Notes: a model not told the origin generated them from the sequence alone. Numbered from the stretch's first letter, positions 8,905-19,144 are shown. The stretch is 64,000 nucleotides of DNA from [Leptolyngbya] sp. JSC-1 (GCA_000733415.1 KL662191.1:2741015-2805014); one strand, 5' to 3'. Made by a program: numbers and translations.

Positions 8905-9998
8905 CCCCGCAATTTCTTCTGGAAGCGAAACGTCCGGCTGGCAACGATGGCTAAGGTCAGTACCGTTAGCGGCATCACGAACCACAGCATCACAGAACTG
9001 TACAGCGGCAGGCTGTCGTGATTGGTTGAGTCGAGGATGAGATAGATCGTGTAGGCGATGTAGTATCCCACGAACACAAAGCCTTCCCAACGGGCAATCA
9101 AATTACCGCTGGCAAACACAGGCAGACAGGCGATGGCAACCGCAATCATCACGGGCATATCAAATCCGAGCGCAGCGGTAGAGACATTAACGCCATCCGG
9201 GGCGACCACTGCAGAGAGTCCCAGCACGGCCAGAATATTGAAAATATTGCTGCCGACCACATTGCCCACGGCAATATCCCGCTCTCCCTTGAGGCTAGCC
9301 ACGACCGATGTTGCCAGTTCGGGCAGAGAAGTCCCAGCTGCCACAATCGTCAAGCCAATCACCAGATCGCTGACTCCCAAGGCACGAGCAATGGTAATCG
9401 AACCATCCACTAGCCAACGCGAACCGATTACCAGCAGGACTAAGCCGCCAACGATATAGCCAATATTGATCAGCCACTGTAAAGGCGAGCGTTCTGCCAC
9501 TCGGCCATACTCTTGCTCGTACTCGTCTCGTACTGCTTGGTTTGACTCTTTGCGGCTTTGGTAAATCAAGAAAACCGTGTAGAGGACGCCCAGAATAAAT
9601 AAAATTACCCCATCTACGCGGCTGATCCTGCCATCTACACCAAACACTAGGGCCAGCACCGACACACCAATCATGATTGGCACATCTAAACGAATCAACT
9701 GCTGGGCCACAATCAGCGGAGCAACTAATGCGGATACGCCCAAAATAAACAGCACATTAAAGATATTGCTGCCCACTACGTTTCCTAAGGCAATATCAGC
9801 CTGACCCGACAGGCTCGTTATTGTGCTCACTGCCATTTCAGGTGAACTGGTACCGTAGGCCACAATCGTCAGTCCGATCACCAGCGGCGAAATGCCAGCA
9901 ATTGTGGCTAATCTGGACGCGCCTCGGACCAACGCCTCTGCACCCAGAACCAGTAACACCAGTCCCAGAATCAATAAAATGAGCACGGTAAAGCTCAT
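8901..9998 (-). CDS. calcium/sodium antiporter (CaCA family)
   Basis: The 365-residue product has about ten hydrophobic helices and the two duplicated alpha-repeats of the cation/Ca2+ exchanger superfamily. Repeat 1 has GLTIVAYGTSSPEMAVS and repeat 2 has GLTIVAAGTSLPELATS; the Glu in each (SPE, LPE) binds cation. A hydrophilic loop with charged residues separates the halves at about residues 155-185. It belongs to the YrbG-like branch and sits in the cell membrane. The frame extends upstream to 10073, but the ATG at 9998 begins exactly at the first helix. It ends against the convergent hypothetical gene. Confidence 0.95.
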   Translation of the reverse strand: MSFTVLILLILGLVLLVLGAEALVRGASRLATIAGISPLVIGLTIVAYGTSSPEMAVSTITSLSGQADIALGNVVGSNIFNVLFILGVSALVAPLIVAQQLIRLDVPIMIGVSVLALVFGVDGRISRVDGVILFILGVLYTVFLIYQSRKESNQAVRDEYEQEYGRVAERSPLQWLINIGYIVGGLVLLVIGSRWLVDGSITIARALGVSDLVIGLTIVAAGTSLPELATSVVASLKGERDIAVGNVVGSNIFNILAVLGLSAVVAPDGVNVSTAALGFDMPVMIAVAIACLPVFASGNLIARWEGFVFVGYYIAYTIYLILDSTNHDSLPLYSSVMLWFVMPLTVLTLAIVASRTFRFQKKLRG

Positions 9999-10678
9999 AG
10001 CTTGTCTTTTGCTCCAACTGCGAGGGAATAAACAGGATGCCGCCAGCTCAATGCTGAAACCGGCACATGCCAATAAATTGCACTAATCCCCATCATCACG
10101 CAGCAAAGCCACGATCGTCAAAAAGTTTGTGCTAATTGTGGGTATAGCTTTGAGTCATTACAGACGGGGAAAGAATCTGCGATCTTCGCTGAGACGAGGC
10201 ATAGTTAAGGAAGATCCTGCTTATGGAAAAGCGCTCAAGGAATTTTTGCAGCTCGTTCAACAGGAGTTATGAAGACGCAGATTATCAAGCAGCGCAAATT
10301 CAACAATATATTCAGCCTTTGCAGCAGTTAGTTTGACCTAACCACTGCTCGGTATTAGCGAGGATGTGCCACAATCGACACAGCCTAGCCCTCTGCCTGT
10401 AACAGAGAGTTAGGGTAGTTGGCTATGGGTGCGCCCAACACTCATAACCAGTGCCGTCACCTTAAGCTGATCGGCTGATTTGGGTACCAGCAACGCTCAG
10501 CGTAGAGGAAATACCCAGTCAAAACAACCGTACTGGGTGATTTGTCAATAATTTGGGGCTTTTCTCTGACGTTTTTTGACGTGAACGTTGCTTGAAATTG
10601 CCGATTTTTTAGAATCAAACTACTCGGCAAAAACTTGGGATTAACCGAGTCGTCATTACTCCCGTGAAAGATAGTGCT
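9999..10678. other. intergenic region with an imperfect hairpin and a possible gene relic
   Basis: No intact gene. An imperfect 12-bp inverted repeat (10384-10395 with 10403-10414, one mismatch and one G-T pair) forms a hairpin without a T-run. At about 10150-10335 short open stretches read as protein-like (AYGKALKEFLQLVQQEL, then DADYQAAQIQQYIQPLQQLV in another frame), which may be the wreck of a small helical protein gene. Confidence 0.4.
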
Positions 10679-11227
10679 ATGAGCCTCACAACTGCCAAAT
10701 GGACGTTGGACGAATACCACCAGATGATTGCGGCGGGTATTCTAGAGAATCGCCATGTGGAGCTATTGCGAGGAGAAATCATTGAAATGTCGCCCGAAGG
10801 AGAACCCCACGCCAACAAACGAATTAAAACCGGAGAGTATTTGAGTCAACTATTGGGCGATCGCGCTCAAGTTCGCCCTGCGGCACCGATTACGCTACCA
10901 AATTGCTCCGAGCTAGAGCCAGATATTGCCGTTGTGCAGCGCTTGGATGATGAATACGACCAGCACCATCCCTATCCAGAAAATATCTTTTGGGTGATTG
11001 AATATTCCCACACCAGCCTCAGCAAAGACTTAGAGATCAAAACCAAAATTTACGCCGAGGCAGGAATTCTAGAATACTGGGTGGTGGATCTAACCGAGAA
11101 CAAGCTGATTGTATTTCGAGAGCCGATGAACGGTGACTATCAATTTCGGCAAGAATTCACCCAAGGCGAGATTCGACCTGTGGCTTTTCCAGATCTGGCG
11201 ATTTCAATTGAAAAGTTGCTGCGGTGA
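10679..11227 (+). CDS. Uma2 family endonuclease-like protein (DUF820)
   Basis: The 182-residue product fits the Uma2/DUF820 family, greatly expanded in cyanobacteria: WTLDEYHQMIAAGIL near the start, VELLRGEIIEMSP, a PD-(D/E)XK-like core with ELEPDIAVV, then FWVIEYS and a Lys in DLEIKTKIYAEAG, and EYWVVDL. The fold is a restriction-like nuclease, but a cellular role is rarely known. The ATG at 10679 is preferred over a GTG 15 bases upstream. It is a stand-alone gene between non-coding DNA and proS. Confidence 0.88.
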   Translation: MSLTTAKWTLDEYHQMIAAGILENRHVELLRGEIIEMSPEGEPHANKRIKTGEYLSQLLGDRAQVRPAAPITLPNCSELEPDIAVVQRLDDEYDQHHPYPENIFWVIEYSHTSLSKDLEIKTKIYAEAGILEYWVVDLTENKLIVFREPMNGDYQFRQEFTQGEIRPVAFPDLAISIEKLLR

Positions 11228-11346
11228 GACAATTTGCCCTCAGCAGGCAAGGTGAAAATCCGCCGATGTATAGGTTGATGGCTTGCAACCGAACACAATG
11301 TTCTAGACTGGAATATCGAACCTCCAGTTGATAAGGAACCGAAACC

Positions 11347-13170
<1,824 letters not shown>

Positions 13171-13182
13171 TATGAATGCGCT

Positions 13183-14490
13183 TTAGCGAAATGTCATGGC
13201 TAGGGTCGGCTTAGTGATGGCTGGGACAATCCGCTCGCTCGCCATTCTAGCCCCCGATAGGTTGCGAGCCGTCGGGCCTACCTGAAGCGCTGCCAACCCA
13301 CCCATAATAAACAGCTCACCGGCCAGTTCACGGGGCCGCCAGCGCAAATGCTCATCCAATACTGGCAATCCATTCACCACATCGATGGGAGATTGTTCCA
13401 ACAATTGACTCAGGAGTAGGTCTTGCGTCACATCCAGCCTGGTGCCGGTGGCGAGCCAGATCTGATCAATACGTTCGATGCGCTGGAAATGAATGTACTC
13501 GTGTATGGTAGGATGTATGGTAGGATGATAATGTTCCACAGTTTGCGCATTCGCAGACAGAGAACGAGCGCAAGTAATCTGCCAACCATCGCTTAACCAA
13601 GCGGCTTCCGTCACTTGGCACTGCTCATAGAACGTCAGTTTGCCGTCATGGTGGGCACGCCGCAGTTGAGTCATGATGGCCGGCGTCATGGAGCCACCGT
13701 TGCGGGCCTGCTGAATCATCTGGAAGCGGGTTGCCCAACTCGGCTCGTCCCAAAAGTGCTTCAGGTATTTCGGTCCCAGCCAACCCGGATCGGCATCAAA
13801 CAGCTTTTCATAGAGGCAACGCCGAGCCATTAGAATGACGTTGGCCCCACGAGCGATTGCTCCTAACGCCAAATGCCCACTAGTCAACCCACCGCCAACA
13901 ATCAGAATTGTTTCGCCCCTCAGGTTCATCCTTCTCAGGTCGATCTGGTGCGAATGCTGGAGACGGTCACTTGGATATGGAGTTGCAATCTGGCTGACCC
14001 AAGCCGGCCATTGAGGTTTACCACCGCCCCCCGTGATCACCACCCGTCGGGCTACGATAGTTTCGCCGCTATGCAACTCCAACCGGAAGCGCGGACGCAG
14101 CGGCTCGACTCGCAAAACCTGAGCCGGATAGACGCAATCCTGCAACTGCCACCGCTGAATTACTGACTGGCAAAAATCGTGAAATAGCTGGGTTCCTGGT
14201 AGGTCGTAGGGAGGAAACAGTTCAGCAGGGCGCGATTCAGCAAAGCGGCGCAGGGCAAAGGAGTCCGGATCTGGATGGTGCACGGCAGGCGAGCGCAAAT
14301 GGGGAATCTCAAAGGCCGCAAACTGGTGATGCCATTGCCGCATCCAGGTGCCGCTGGGATCGAATACAAGACAACGACCCTGCAGAGCTTGGCGCTTTTG
14401 CAGCAGGTGGGCAACTAACGTTAGAGCATGGGGGCCGGCTCCCACAATCGCTAGCTCAATAGTATCCGGCAAAGCAGACGCATCAATCAT
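13183..14490 (-). CDS. FAD/NAD(P)-binding oxidoreductase
   Basis: A 435-residue flavoprotein with an N-terminal FAD-binding motif (AIVGAGPHALTL, about residues 13-24) and a second Rossmann motif (ILIVGGGLTSGHLALG, about 195) for NAD(P)H, the layout of lysine/ornithine N-hydroxylase-like and flavin monooxygenase-type enzymes. The substrate is unknown. A short in-frame duplication gives HPTIHPTIH at about residues 325-333. The start is 17 bp from a Zur-like box (14508-14522) shared with the divergent gene at 14576, so regulation by a Fur-family metal sensor is likely. It is one arm of the proposed zinc-limitation locus. Confidence 0.82.
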   Translation of the reverse strand: MIDASALPDTIELAIVGAGPHALTLVAHLLQKRQALQGRCLVFDPSGTWMRQWHHQFAAFEIPHLRSPAVHHPDPDSFALRRFAESRPAELFPPYDLPGTQLFHDFCQSVIQRWQLQDCVYPAQVLRVEPLRPRFRLELHSGETIVARRVVITGGGGKPQWPAWVSQIATPYPSDRLQHSHQIDLRRMNLRGETILIVGGGLTSGHLALGAIARGANVILMARRCLYEKLFDADPGWLGPKYLKHFWDEPSWATRFQMIQQARNGGSMTPAIMTQLRRAHHDGKLTFYEQCQVTEAAWLSDGWQITCARSLSANAQTVEHYHPTIHPTIHEYIHFQRIERIDQIWLATGTRLDVTQDLLLSQLLEQSPIDVVNGLPVLDEHLRWRPRELAGELFIMGGLAALQVGPTARNLSGARMASERIVPAITKPTLAMTFR

Positions 14491-14507
14491 GAATTAAAGC
14501 TGAAATC

Positions 14508-14522
14508 TGAGAATGATTATCA
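14508..14522. promoter_or_regulatory. Zur/Fur-like operator in divergent promoter
   Basis: TGAGAATGATTATCA matches the 7-1-7 palindrome TGATAATNATTATCA, described for cyanobacterial Zur, with one mismatch. It sits between the flavoprotein (13183-14490) and the SCO5389-like gene (14576), with an AT-rich TATATTATA-type -10 element just downstream on the plus side. The same 15-mer in reverse orientation lies between the regulator and hemB (19121-19135). Confidence 0.72.
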
Positions 14523-14575
14523 TTTTAGTTATATTATAGGTCGGTATCAATGTTGAAAACCCGTCAGGAGTCCCT

Positions 14576-14968
14576 ATGTCTCTGAATGTCAGTGAAGTGT
14601 TGGTCCAACAGGCGGCGGCTGGCCAAGTTGATGAATCAGTCTTTGTAGAAACAATTCGGCAATCGTTGCCCTATGCCTGGACTATTGTTGAGAAGCTGGC
14701 TCGCTGCCTTGAGCAGGAAGGGCAAGAATGGGCCAATTACGCCGTCGCTCCACCCGATGAACAAGCACGGGGCCAATTGTTGCGCATGGTGGGCGGCGAT
14801 GCGATTCGAGGTGCCGTGGAGCGTCACTTTAACGTGAAGCTGGCCTTTCAAAATTGCCATAACCTAGCCGCATTTCGCCCAGACGGACTAGACTCGCAGG
14901 CTTACCGTGACTTCACATCTATACGCAGCCAAATTCTGAATCAAACCCCTGAACTAAAAGACTGCTAG
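14576..14968 (+). CDS. SCO5389 family protein
   Basis: A 130-residue soluble protein. Its pattern (MSLNVSEVL start, SLPYAW, PPDEQARGQLLR, GDAIRGAVERHF, LAFQNCHNLAAF, QILNQTPELKDC at the C-terminus) strongly resembles a short protein I know from actinobacteria as the SCO5389 family (from memory). Biochemical function unknown. AGGAG lies six bases before the ATG. It is the first gene after the Zur-like box and is followed after six bases by the COG0523-like gene, so the two are almost certainly co-transcribed. A C-terminal Cys and an internal Cys-His pair could bind metal, but this is only suggestive. Confidence 0.75.
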   Translation: MSLNVSEVLVQQAAAGQVDESVFVETIRQSLPYAWTIVEKLARCLEQEGQEWANYAVAPPDEQARGQLLRMVGGDAIRGAVERHFNVKLAFQNCHNLAAFRPDGLDSQAYRDFTSIRSQILNQTPELKDC

Positions 14969-14974
14969 CTCTCG

Positions 14975-15724
14975 ATGCAAACGTTTCCTCTTACCCTCGT
15001 CGCAGGCCCACCTGGTGCGGGCAAAACTACCTGGATCCGGCAACAGCTCGATGGTGCTGAACGATTCGCCTATCTCAATCTCGGAGCTGACGCTGTTCGG
15101 ATTGATGCCACCTACCTAGCTGCTGAAGTACCTGAGTTGGTGGTCTGGTCAAGCTGGCTGCCCGAATTGGCAGACTTTACCAAATACCAGACTTACATCG
15201 AACTGGATTTTCACATTGATTTAGGCTCTCTGGTTTTGCCAACTGAATTTGCTGATTGCCACCGAGTGGCCGTCTTGCCCCCCGGCATTCGACAAACCGA
15301 ATGGCATGACTGGGCCGATGTGATCGTCACCGGAACCGAAACGAGGGTACCATTGCAACCTCCGCAGCTCTGGCGCTCTCTCCTCACTGGACAGGTGCTA
15401 GATTTCGCCAGTTTAACCACCGTTTGGGACGAACTGATCAACGGAGCCTATGGCCATGTCCAGCGGGCAAAAGGAATTTTTGAGGTAACCGATGGCCGAT
15501 CCCTCTATTTCGATTTTGTTGCCGGAGATCCTGAACCCACTTCTACCGAATTGGACCTGCCGCGCTGGTTAGAGGGCCGGCCCAACCGCTTTAGCGGGGT
15601 TGAAGTCGTAGGGGAACAGTTGGACGAGACAGCCATCGCCCAAACTCTGAAAGACTGCTGTTTGGATGATCGAACGCTTGCTTACTACCAGCAACAGGTG
15701 CGGGAGTTTTTAGAGGATGGGTAG
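14975..15724 (+). CDS. reduced COG0523/CobW-like P-loop protein
   Basis: A 249-residue protein with an N-terminal Walker A motif (AGPPGAGKTTW, residues 10-20) and a C-terminal region with GHVQRAKGIFEV, the hallmark of the CobW/COG0523 C-terminal domain. COG0523 proteins are G3E GTPases that act as metallochaperones, several in Zur regulons. This copy is short: I see no CXCC metal motif, no clear ESTG-type Walker B and no NKxD base-specificity motif, so nucleotide use may differ. It follows the SCO5389-like gene by six bases. The Zur-like box upstream points to zinc supply, an inference. Confidence 0.78.
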   Translation: MQTFPLTLVAGPPGAGKTTWIRQQLDGAERFAYLNLGADAVRIDATYLAAEVPELVVWSSWLPELADFTKYQTYIELDFHIDLGSLVLPTEFADCHRVAVLPPGIRQTEWHDWADVIVTGTETRVPLQPPQLWRSLLTGQVLDFASLTTVWDELINGAYGHVQRAKGIFEVTDGRSLYFDFVAGDPEPTSTELDLPRWLEGRPNRFSGVEVVGEQLDETAIAQTLKDCCLDDRTLAYYQQQVREFLEDG

Positions 15725-15787
15725 AGGAGTGGAGGGGTGGGAGTTTCAAATTTGAACGGGACTTAAATTCAAATCGAGATTAATTCG

Positions 15788-16612
15788 ATGAAAATTGCGG
15801 TTATATCTTGTATTCACGGTAATTACGAAGCCCTGAACGAGGTGCTGTTGGATATTGATCGGCACCAGGTTGAGCAGATCTATTGCCTGGGGGATTTGGT
15901 AGGCTATGGTCCGTATCCTAATGCGGTGGTGGAGATGATTCGCTCACTCGATATTCCAACTTGTCAGGGTTGTTGGGATGAGGATGTGGTGGAAGGTTTG
16001 AATGCCTGTGAGTGTAGTTATCCATCGCTGTTGGCGGAAAAACGGGGGCGGTTAGCCCATGAATGGACGAATCAAGAAATTCATCCAGAAACACGGTCAT
16101 TTTTGGCTCAACTGCCGCTTAGCTTACGCGATGGTAATCTCTGCTTTGTACATGGTAGCCCCCACAGTCAACATGAGTATATGTTGCCGGATATGCATGC
16201 GTTTACAGCGATGGAGCGAGTTTTAGCAACAGGTGCGGATACATTGTTTTGTGGACATACCCATATTCCCTATGTCCGCCAACTGGAGTCCGGTCAACTT
16301 CAGGTGCGGGTGAGTTCGGGGCAATCGAGCCAACGGCCAAACCAGCAAACTAGCAACTTTTCAGCTCCCTTAAAGCGAATTGTCAATGCCGGATCGGTCG
16401 GTGAGCCGCGTCACGGTAGGACCAATGCCACCTATGTCCTTTACGACGCAGAGACCGAACAGGTAACATTACGGGAAGTCGAGTATGACTATCAAAAAAC
16501 CTGCGCTGCAATTGTTGAAAAGGGTTTGCCATCCATTTTTGCATGGCGTTTGGCTAGAGGATTAGAATTTGCTGAACGCGCCGATGATCCAACCCATGTG
16601 TGTGAGCGGTAA
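15788..16612 (+). CDS. metallophosphoesterase with cysteine-substituted metal site
   Basis: The 274-residue product has the calcineurin-like phosphoesterase fold of the YfcE-like type, but two core motifs are changed. Motif I is SCIHGN (Cys8 where Asp is usual, His10 kept). Motif II is GDLVGYG (Asp36 kept). Motif III is GCWD (Cys62 and Trp63 where Asn and His are usual). VHGSP (His122) and CGHTH (157, 159) are intact. Further cysteines (C59, C74, C76) make a CxxC-x11-CxC cluster beside motif III. The metal centre may be zinc- or iron-specific or structural. It is the third gene after the Zur-like box; a degenerate paralog lies two genes on. Confidence 0.85.
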   Translation: MKIAVISCIHGNYEALNEVLLDIDRHQVEQIYCLGDLVGYGPYPNAVVEMIRSLDIPTCQGCWDEDVVEGLNACECSYPSLLAEKRGRLAHEWTNQEIHPETRSFLAQLPLSLRDGNLCFVHGSPHSQHEYMLPDMHAFTAMERVLATGADTLFCGHTHIPYVRQLESGQLQVRVSSGQSSQRPNQQTSNFSAPLKRIVNAGSVGEPRHGRTNATYVLYDAETEQVTLREVEYDYQKTCAAIVEKGLPSIFAWRLARGLEFAERADDPTHVCER

Positions 16613-16639
16613 TTTGTGAGCGATAATGTGAGCGATAAA

Positions 16640-17341
16640 ATGACCTATCACCCTTTTGACTTCGATTCTCCTTCTGCCCGACCTGCTACCGAGTATGATA
16701 CGGCGGCTCGTCAGAGCATTCCGGGATACGATGCGTTGTTGAGTATGGTGGCTGCTTTGTTTCAGCATCATTTACCCAATCAGGCTCATATCCTGATTGT
16801 CGGTGCGGGAGGTGGAAATGAACTGGAAACCTTGAGCAGTATACAGTCTGATTGGCAATTCACGGGGGTTGATCCGTCTGAAAATATGTTAGCGGTTGCT
16901 CGATCTAAGGTTGAGCAACTGGGTATCGGTGAACGAGTAACCCTGCACAAAGGCGTGGTGGATGAGCTGCCACTGCAACGGTTCGATGCCGCAACCAGCC
17001 TGTTAGTCATGCACTTTTTACCAGATGATGGCTCCAAGCTCAATTACTTGCAGGCAATCGCCGCTCGGCTCAAACCAGACAGCCCGTTTCTGTTGGTTGA
17101 CCTACAAGGGGATAAGCAATCTGATGCGTTCAAATTACTGGTTGAAGGCTGGCAGACACGAGCGAGGTTAGCGGGGATGGAGCCACAGCGCTTAACAGAA
17201 TTTGTAAATCGAATGCAACAACATCTTCCCTGTATTCCAGAATCGCGAACGCTTGAATTACTTCAGCAAACCGGGTTTAAGAACGCAGTTCGATTCTACA
17301 CAGCATTTATGTTTAGCGGTTGGTTGGCGTTTGCAGAGTAG
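16640..17341 (+). CDS. class I SAM-dependent methyltransferase
   Basis: About 233 residues with a Rossmann-type SAM-binding motif I (ILIVGAGGGNELE), an acidic residue after strand 2 (FTGVDPSENML) and motif IV-like ATSLLVMHFLPD. The acceptor substrate is not predictable. An in-frame GTG at 16616, four bases after the phosphoesterase stop, is an alternative start that would couple translation; the ATG at 16640 is preferred. The leader carries a short duplication of GTGAGCG(A/G)TAA. It lies between two phosphoesterase-like genes, so it probably belongs to the same operon. Confidence 0.85.
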   Translation: MTYHPFDFDSPSARPATEYDTAARQSIPGYDALLSMVAALFQHHLPNQAHILIVGAGGGNELETLSSIQSDWQFTGVDPSENMLAVARSKVEQLGIGERVTLHKGVVDELPLQRFDAATSLLVMHFLPDDGSKLNYLQAIAARLKPDSPFLLVDLQGDKQSDAFKLLVEGWQTRARLAGMEPQRLTEFVNRMQQHLPCIPESRTLELLQQTGFKNAVRFYTAFMFSGWLAFAE

Positions 17342-17357
17342 TTGCAGTGATTTAAAC

Positions 17358-17372
17358 CTACAAAGTTTGTAG
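17358..17372. promoter_or_regulatory. perfect 7-1-7 palindrome upstream of phosphoesterase-like gene
   Basis: CTACAAA-G-TTTGTAG, ten bases before the ATG at 17383. It could be an operator or a small hairpin; no regulator can be assigned. Confidence 0.35.
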
Positions 17373-17382
17373 TACAGAAATA

Positions 17383-18114
17383 ATGGTCATTTGGGCGATT
17401 TTGAGCGGGATTGAAGGTAATTTGGCCGCCTATGAAGCTGTGTTAGCAGATATCAAACGGCAGCGACAACCTGTTGAAGAACTGTATATTTTGGGTGATA
17501 TAATTGCCGCGACACCTGCTAGTGCAAACGTAATTCAGCGGATCAGATCGCCTCGTGACCATGAACCCGAACCACAAGTTTGCCGAGGCTGGTGGGAAGA
17601 GCAGTTGCTGATTCTGCATGGATCAGGACGAACCGGAGAACCCACTGAATTAATCGAGTACTATGGTGCAGAGCAGGTCAAAGCATTATGGGACGCTATT
17701 CCTCGCTCTACAGTGAACTGGATTCAATCGCTTGATTTCGGTTTCTTTGAACTCGACTGCTTACTAATTCACGGCAGCACAGTTAGCGTCAGCGACGAAT
17801 TGACTCCCAACACACCGCCGATTCAAATGCTGGATCGGCTGATGCGGATGGATGCCAATTATTTGTTCTGCGGTCGTTCGGGATTGACATTCCAGTATGA
17901 AATCCAGCAGGGTAGCATTACATCTAGCGTCACAACCTTAGATCACACAGCCCCACCGCAAGCGACACTCGTTAAACCGCGGCAGGTGATTGGGGTGGGT
18001 AATGTTGGACGAATTCCTGGACAGGCAACCTATACACTTTACAATCCCTATGCCAACCAGGTGGAATTTAGAACGGTGCGGTATGGCCCCAGAAAGGGAT
18101 TTCAATCCATTTAG
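17383..18114 (+). CDS. degenerate metallophosphoesterase-like protein
   Basis: The 243-residue product aligns along its length with the phosphoesterase at 15788, but most metal ligands are gone: motif I is SGIEGN (Asp and His lost), motif III is RGWWEE, and GHTH is GRSG. GDII (motif II) and LIHGS remain. It therefore cannot be a normal binuclear phosphatase; a structural or regulatory partner of the first paralog is one possibility. The C-terminus stops about 20 residues short of the paralog, exactly where an IS630 fragment begins, so the end may be cut by insertion. Confidence 0.7.
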   Translation: MVIWAILSGIEGNLAAYEAVLADIKRQRQPVEELYILGDIIAATPASANVIQRIRSPRDHEPEPQVCRGWWEEQLLILHGSGRTGEPTELIEYYGAEQVKALWDAIPRSTVNWIQSLDFGFFELDCLLIHGSTVSVSDELTPNTPPIQMLDRLMRMDANYLFCGRSGLTFQYEIQQGSITSSVTTLDHTAPPQATLVKPRQVIGVGNVGRIPGQATYTLYNPYANQVEFRTVRYGPRKGFQSI

Positions 18115-18475
18115 TCAGACCGACCTGGACTGGTTGATGCTGGCGGCGCAGGAGGGGCATCTTGCGTTGAAATATCTCGATGCGTCAGGCTGTTGCTGGT
18201 GGAGTCCTGCGAGCTAGAGTTACGGTCGAGTGGGGCAACAAAACCGAAGTGAACAAACGCAACGCCGCAATGGACGCATGAGTAGTTTGGGGCTGTGGCA
18301 ACCTGATATCGGGGTTGCATATGCACTCGCTCAAGGGGAATTCAACAGTAGTAGTTACATTCGGGTCATGGACTGGATGGCACAAACGGCAGCCATGACG
18401 CTTGTGCAAACCGGGCGACTGACGGTAATTGTGCAGGACAATGGCTCTTTGCACACCCGTCGTTTGGCCAAACAA
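18115..18475 (+). mobile_element. IS630-type transposase remnant
   Basis: Frame 2 here reads as the middle of an IS630/Tc1-type DDE transposase: LDWLMLAAQEGHLALKYLDASGCC, then WSP, an in-frame TAG at 18215-18217, then RRNGRMSSLGLWQPD, GEFNSSSYIRVMDW and VIVQDNGSLHT (second catalytic Asp). Both ends are missing and no terminal repeats were found, so it is a dead fragment. It directly follows the shortened phosphoesterase-like gene. Confidence 0.75.
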
Positions 18476-18507
18476 CCATCATTGGCACAGTCCCAAGCCC
18501 AGCCTCA

Positions 18508-18634
18508 AACGACCAAGGACTTCTTCCCCTGGACGCTACAAACTATCTCCTTCCACCTTCCTGCAGGACAAGTCTTAGGCATTCTCGGACGCACCGGCAG
18601 CGGAAAAACCACAATCGCCCGACTGATTCTTTGA
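18508..18634 (+). pseudogene. ABC transporter ATPase fragment
   Basis: In the same frame as the transposase relic, the last about 40 codons read as the start of an ABC ATPase domain: FPWTLQTISFHLPAGQVLG and Walker A GRTGSGKTTIARLIL, followed at once by TGA. No Q-loop, signature or Walker B follows. It is a short remnant joined in frame to the IS630 fragment (open frame 18230-18634), probably a product of deletion. Confidence 0.65.
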
Positions 18635-18667
18635 GAAACTTAGCGTCACAAACAGTGTGCCATCGCG

Positions 18668-19096
18668 TTATTCAATTAGTTGATTACAAGGTTCACACAA
18701 ACCAAAGAATTCCAGAGTGTGATAGTAGATTTTGAATGACATTGAGGGCTGCAACTGCGCTGCTAATTCCTGAACGGGGCAATGATCGAGAGGGAACGAC
18801 TGACCGCAGTGCAGGCAGGTTAAGTAGTGCTGGTCATGATCTACCGGGCTGTAGAGTGATTCTCCACTGGCACCGACTCGGCTCTGGGCTAGTCCTCGCA
18901 GTCTTAAAATTTCCAGTGCTCGATACACTGTTGCTAGCCCGATCCCCTGTCGTTCCCGCAGTAAACTGTACAACTCCTGAGCCGAAATAGGATGGGCCTG
19001 CTGGTTCAAACCATCTAGTACGGCCTGCTGATTTCGAGTCAAGCGCACTGGTATCAAGGGCATCGTACTGTTTTGAGTAAGAGAATCCTTTTTCAC
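18668..19096 (-). CDS. zur: Fur-family metalloregulator, probably Zur
   Basis: A 142-residue Fur-family repressor. The N-terminal winged helix has RLTRNQQAVLDGL and a recognition region GLATVYRALEIL. The C-terminal dimerisation part has two CxxC pairs (CLHC, CEPC) for structural zinc, plus DHDQHYL and YYHTLEF with metal-sensing His residues. The Zur-like box next to its own start, the divergent zinc-independent-type hemB and the nearby COG0523-like gene favour Zur over Fur. An ATG at 19063 is an alternative start, because a TATAAT -10 element (19109-19114, minus strand) leaves almost no leader for the longer form. Autoregulation is likely. Confidence 0.82.
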   Translation of the reverse strand: MKKDSLTQNSTMPLIPVRLTRNQQAVLDGLNQQAHPISAQELYSLLRERQGIGLATVYRALEILRLRGLAQSRVGASGESLYSPVDHDQHYLTCLHCGQSFPLDHCPVQELAAQLQPSMSFKIYYHTLEFFGLCEPCNQLIE

Positions 19097-19120
19097 GGCA
19101 AATGCGGTATTATAGGCGAA

Positions 19121-19135
19121 TGATAATCATTCTCA
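19121..19135. promoter_or_regulatory. Zur/Fur-like operator between regulator and hemB
   Basis: TGATAATCATTCTCA, one mismatch from TGATAATNATTATCA and the exact reverse complement of the box at 14508-14522. It lies 24 bp before the regulator start and 9 bp before the hemB ATG at 19145, a position that would block both promoters. Confidence 0.75.
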
Positions 19136-19144
19136 TTATATTCT

